Of a stretch of 64,000 nucleotides of DNA, positions 60,937-64,000 are shown one piece after another (position 1 is the first letter of the stretch; each line of letters opens with the position of its first letter). Both the position numbers and the translations under genes were made by a program. The notes under the pieces were generated by a model, which saw only the letters and a program-made list of their open reading frames with translations, was not told the DNA's origin and ran no database searches. Location: the NCBI GenBank assembly GCA_943370145.1, contig CALRPY020000001.1:62001-126000 (forward strand), written 5' to 3'. This stretch comes from Ga0077536 sp943370145 (GTDB lineage: Bacteria > Pseudomonadota > Gammaproteobacteria > Ga0077536).

Positions 60937-61882
60937 CGGGCCTGAGTGCGCGGCGCATGGCGTCGGCCGCCCGCAACAGCGCATCGGTCATCAGCGGTTC
61001 GCCCGAGAGATGCCCGGCCGTGCGCAGGATTTCAAGCCTGGAGTGCGGCAAGGCGCGATGCAGCGCCCAGCTGGCCTCCGGCGTGCAGGTCAGGTCGCGC
61101 TGGCCGTGAACGATCGTCACCGGTACCTGCGGCAGCCTGGACACGTTCGCCAGCAGTTCATCGGGCTCGAGGAAATAGCGGTGCCGGGCATAGTGCATTT
61201 CGAGGCGGGTCTTGCCGACGAGGACGTCGGCGGGCGGCTCGGGATCACTGCTGCCCGAATCCATCGAGAAGCTCACCACTTCGCCTGACCAGCGCCCCCA
61301 GGCGCGGGAGGCCGCCAGCGCAAGCGCATCATCGGCCCCGAACACCCGGCGATGGATCTCATCGATCAGTGATGACGGCCCACCCAGTGCGTCGTTCAGT
61401 TCAGCCCAGGCCTTCGGCAGCATGCGCCCTGCGCCATCGGCGAGGAACCACGCCAGGTCGCGCGGGCGTGCCAGAAAGCAGCCGCGCAACACCATGCCAA
61501 GCACGCGTTCGGGATGTCTCTGCGCATAGGCGAGCCCCAACGCGACTCCCCAGGATCCCGCAAATACCACCCAGGCCGGAATACCGAGGTGCTGGCGCAG
61601 TCGCTCGATGTCTTCAACCAGATGCCGGGTCGTGTTGGCTTCGCAGGATGCGAACGGACGCGAAAGGCCGCAACCACGCTGGTCGAACAGCACGCTCCGA
61701 TAACGGGCCGGATCGAAGAACTGCCGATGCGAAGGCTTGCAGCCACTGCCGGGCCCGCCATGAAGGAACACGACCGGCAGGCCGTCTACCGGGCCGGCGT
61801 CCTCGAAATGGATCTGGTGGCCATCGCCGACGTCGAGCCAGCCGGCCTCGCGCGCCTCGACCAGTGAGTAGGGTTCGCGCAA
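60929..61882 (-). CDS. pip: Proline iminopeptidase (alpha/beta hydrolase, S33)
   Basis: A 317-residue alpha/beta hydrolase that releases N-terminal proline from peptides. Motifs: VFLHGGPGSGCKPSHRQFFD (oxyanion region), FDQRGCGLSRPFA, nucleophile elbow FAGSWGVALGLAY (Ser in GxSxG), an Asp in VHGQRDLTCTP and His in RTAGHLSGEP. The N-terminus YSLVEAREAGWLDVGDGHQI is typical. It is cytoplasmic. It overlaps folP by eight bases on the same strand and lies 8 bases after the SHOCT-protein gene, so the three may be one operon. Confidence 0.93.
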   Translation of the reverse strand: MREPYSLVEAREAGWLDVGDGHQIHFEDAGPVDGLPVVFLHGGPGSGCKPSHRQFFDPARYRSVLFDQRGCGLSRPFASCEANTTRHLVEDIERLRQHLGIPAWVVFAGSWGVALGLAYAQRHPERVLGMVLRGCFLARPRDLAWFLADGAGRMLPKAWAELNDALGGPSSLIDEIHRRVFGADDALALAASRAWGRWSGEVVSFSMDSGSSDPEPPADVLVGKTRLEMHYARHRYFLEPDELLANVSRLPQVPVTIVHGQRDLTCTPEASWALHRALPHSRLEILRTAGHLSGEPLMTDALLRAADAMRRALRPDD

Positions 61883-61890
61883 GGTCTGTC

Positions 61891-62877
61891 TCAGATGTCG
61901 CCGAGGATTTCGGCGCGGCGTCGCTGGTATTCCTCGTCACTGATGAGCGCTTTTGCCTTGAGCTCCTGCAAGGTTGCAAGCCGATCCTCGACCGTGCGCG
62001 TGCTCGCGCCGCCGCCTTTCAGTTGCTTGAGCTCGTGGCGCAGGCGGGCCATTTCCTCTCGCATCTGGCGCCGCTCGAGGGTGAGCTTCGCCGCCTCCTG
62101 TCGCGCCGCGTTCTCGCGCTTTTTCTCGTCTTCCGGAATCAGGCCCTCGCGATACGCGACGGCGGCCTTGGCGACGTCGATGACGATCCAGTCAGGCCGT
62201 CCCGATTCATCGCCGGTAGCGAAGGACACGCCGATGGTGGACACGACCCGACCAGGCATCTTGGCCGAACGCTTCACGCGGCTGCCCGGGTCGAAATACA
62301 TGTCGCTGTAGTCATTGAGCACGCCGTGCGCCGCTTCGGCATTGCGCATCGCGCGGTCTTTCTTGATCTTGAAAGAACCGATGATCAGGTTCAGCTTGCC
62401 ATCGGCGTAAAACGCCCGACCGCTCGTCCACTCGCGCTCCTTCAGCGTGTCCAGCATCACGCCGCCATATCCACGCACGACGAAGATGACGTCCTGGTTG
62501 GGCTTGGCGTTGCCGAGCGCCTGCGTCACGTAGCGGCCGAGGGTTTCGGTCTGCCCGGACGTGAACACGGGGATGGATTCCTCGTTGCGGAGCAGTCCGC
62601 CCTCTGCCCAGAGTTCCAGTGAGCGCAGGGCATCACGCACCTCGCCTGTATCGAGATCGACCGGGTGCTGGTTCGGCTTCGCCGCGCCGTCCTTGTCGCC
62701 CAGCGTGGTCAGCCCGACGTATTGCTCCTGCTCGCGCCAGATCTCGCGCTCTATCTCGACTTTCCCGAACAGGTCCCCAAGCAGGTCCGCCATCGCGGGC
62801 AGGGCAGCCACGAGCAGTGCGAAGGCACATATAAGTGCGCACAGGAACGAGTTGGACTGGACCTTGGTTGGCTTCAT
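61891..62877 (-). CDS. Exported protein of unknown function with C-terminal SHOCT domain
   Basis: A 328-residue protein with a signal peptide (FLCALICAFALLVAALPAMA). The central part (about residues 40-240) is a mixed alpha/beta domain I do not recognise, with VIFVVRGYGGVMLDTL and GRPDWIVIDVAKAA. A coiled coil (REMRQ-type, about 262-295, RRQMREEMARLRHELKQLKG) follows. The last 33 residues, VEDRLATLQELKAKALISDEEYQ and onward, are a SHOCT domain, a short protein-interaction module. It is followed by the iminopeptidase. The function is unknown. Confidence 0.75.
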   Translation of the reverse strand: MKPTKVQSNSFLCALICAFALLVAALPAMADLLGDLFGKVEIEREIWREQEQYVGLTTLGDKDGAAKPNQHPVDLDTGEVRDALRSLELWAEGGLLRNEESIPVFTSGQTETLGRYVTQALGNAKPNQDVIFVVRGYGGVMLDTLKEREWTSGRAFYADGKLNLIIGSFKIKKDRAMRNAEAAHGVLNDYSDMYFDPGSRVKRSAKMPGRVVSTIGVSFATGDESGRPDWIVIDVAKAAVAYREGLIPEDEKKRENAARQEAAKLTLERRQMREEMARLRHELKQLKGGGASTRTVEDRLATLQELKAKALISDEEYQRRRAEILGDI

Positions 62878-63098
62878 GGGCGATGACGGCTTCAGGTAGG
62901 TCGCGGGCTGAAAGGCCCCGAAGTATATCGAAGTTCAATCGGTGGCAGCAGCATCCGGGGTGATTTCGCCACCACGACCATGAACCGCCGGTGAACCGAA
63001 TGCAGCATGTCCGCACTCGCAGCGCAGTCGCCTTTCACGTGGCAACGACTGCTGCTGCCCAGGCCGGGTGGACGTGCGATGGGTGCAGCGGAAAAAGA

Positions 63099-63124
63099 AA
63101 GGGCGCGTCGATTGACGCGCCCTT
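63099..63124 (-). terminator. Rho-independent terminator after the porin gene
   Basis: A perfect 11-bp stem AAGGGCGCGTC / GACGCGCCCTT (63099-63109 and 63114-63124) with a GATT/AATC loop is followed on the minus strand by CTTTTTC. It lies 28 bases after the porin stop. Confidence 0.9.
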
Positions 63125-63152
63125 CCCTTCGGCCGCTTGTAGGCCGGAGCGC

Positions 63153-64000
63153 TTACCAGACGAAGAAAGAACCGACGCTCAAGGTGTCGGACTCGCTCTC
63201 GAAGGCGGCAGCGCCGTCGATTGCGTTGGCTGAGAACTGGTTCTCGGCCTTGCTGTATTCGGCAATCAGCTTCAACCACGAGTTCACATCGTGGTAGACC
63301 CCAACCGTCCACATGCTGAGTTGGACGTCTTGGTTCTGGGTCGCCGTCAAGAGTCCCCGTCCGCTCGAGAAAGCATCCTGGTTCGACTCGCCGTAGCTGA
63401 CGCCGAGCTTGGTTTTACCGGCGAAGGTATAAGTGCCCTGAACATAGTAGCCGTCGTTTTCGGCCTCTTCGCAGAAGTTGCCGGTCCCGTCGCAGGCGGT
63501 GCCGCCGGCGAACTGCAGCGAACGGCCCAAGCCTTCGCCATCGTAGTAGTAACCGGTCAGTCCGAAACCCATGTAACTTGCCGTGGCACCGGTTCCCCAG
63601 CCTGCCACTGTGGCCTTGCCGTCAAGCGCGGCTGCGCTCGTGCTCTCGAGGTCCTGCCACAGGCCATCGACCCACGCCTTGAAAGTTCCGGCGCCGAAGG
63701 TCGCGGCATAGGTCAGTTCACCCTCGAAGCGGGGCGTATCGGTCTGATCCAGATGGTTCACGAAGTTGTTCAGTTCTTCGACGCTGGGGTCGTACAGACC
63801 GAACTCCGCCTGGAAACCGGACAACACCGGTGTCTTATAGGAGAAGCGGGCATTGAAGTTCGGGTAGGTGTAGCCGCGACCGATACGGCCGGCAGTCACC
63901 GAACCGGCGTCCATGTTGGCGATACCAACACCGAACAGCGTCATGTCGTTCAGGATGGCCTGGCGACCGAAGAGCGACAGCGTGCGGCCGAAGCTCACGG
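63153..64000 (-). CDS. Outer-membrane porin, N-terminus beyond window
   Basis: The last 282 codons of a beta-barrel porin of the Neisseria/Burkholderia-type general porin class. The frame is open to the edge (SFGRTLSLFGRQ). Alternating hydrophobic strands are visible (FNARFSYKTPVLSGFQAEFGLYD, YYVQGTYTFAGKTKLGVSYG, QLSMWTVGVYHDVNSWLKLIAEYS). The last residues are SVGSFFVW, ending in the aromatic residue needed for BAM-dependent insertion. One Cys pair (GTACDGTGNFCEE) may form a loop disulfide. Solute specificity is unknown. Confidence 0.9.
   Translation of the reverse strand, partial: VSFGRTLSLFGRQAILNDMTLFGVGIANMDAGSVTAGRIGRGYTYPNFNARFSYKTPVLSGFQAEFGLYDPSVEELNNFVNHLDQTDTPRFEGELTYAATFGAGTFKAWVDGLWQDLESTSAAALDGKATVAGWGTGATASYMGFGLTGYYYDGEGLGRSLQFAGGTACDGTGNFCEEAENDGYYVQGTYTFAGKTKLGVSYGESNQDAFSSGRGLLTATQNQDVQLSMWTVGVYHDVNSWLKLIAEYSKAENQFSANAIDGAAAFESESDTLSVGSFFVW

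Overview
The window is about 64 kb of high-GC DNA from a Gram-negative bacterium, most likely a gammaproteobacterium. The evidence is housekeeping genes of proteobacterial type (mtgA, parE-parC, xseB-ispA, mazG, hslR, a 1,297-residue hrpA, ampG), an OprI/Lpp-like murein lipoprotein, and an outer-membrane porin. I cannot place it more finely. It looks like an ordinary, densely packed chromosome. I saw no prophage, insertion sequence, CRISPR array, rRNA or tRNA. Two genes are cut by the window edges: a cytochrome P450 on the left and a porin on the right.

Layout. 1-11.4 kb is a catabolic region: P450, enoyl-CoA hydratase-like protein, luciferase-like monooxygenase, two SDRs (one without the catalytic lysine), a tungsten/molybdenum aldehyde oxidoreductase (AOR) cassette with its own four-cluster ferredoxin and MoaD-like protein, and an acyl-CoA ligase; a thioesterase gene follows at 11.5-12.0 kb. 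Between the AOR cassette and the ligase is a near-textbook 30-bp inverted repeat. 12-17.4 kb carries prkA-yeaH-spoVR behind a very good sigma-54 promoter. 17.7-23 kb holds dinB, parC and parE. 23.1-25.7 kb is a rubrerythrin / GlpC-like Fe-S protein / DUF3501 operon with a perfect palindrome upstream. 25.8-33.6 kb is mixed housekeeping, including an Lpp-like lipoprotein facing an L,D-transpeptidase. 33.6-37.8 kb is a translationally coupled MoxR-DUF58-transglutaminase operon. 38.5-45.1 kb has an antiporter, hrpA and an SLC13-type carrier. 45.2-47.6 kb encodes a PP2C-transmembrane-FGE fusion and a secreted His/Asp/Arg-rich protein.

49.4-60.9 kb is the most coherent part. It holds the molybdenum cofactor genes (moaA, a mobA-mobB fusion, moeA, moaE, moaD, moaC; moaB lies apart at 32.6 kb) interleaved with PQQ synthesis (pqqB, then pqqA-pqqC-pqqD-pqqE) and with three genes that resemble the tetrahydromethanopterin/methanofuran accessory set of methylotrophs: a pterin-carbinolamine dehydratase, an MfnB homologue and a DUF447 protein. 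folP follows. A BLUF blue-light sensor sits inside this block.

The genes fit together as redox-cofactor supply. Moco/W-cofactor synthesis would serve the AOR cassette. PQQ would serve a periplasmic quinoprotein dehydrogenase encoded elsewhere. The MfnB/DUF447/PCD group would serve pterin-linked C1 oxidation if the rest of that pathway exists in the genome. That last link is inference.
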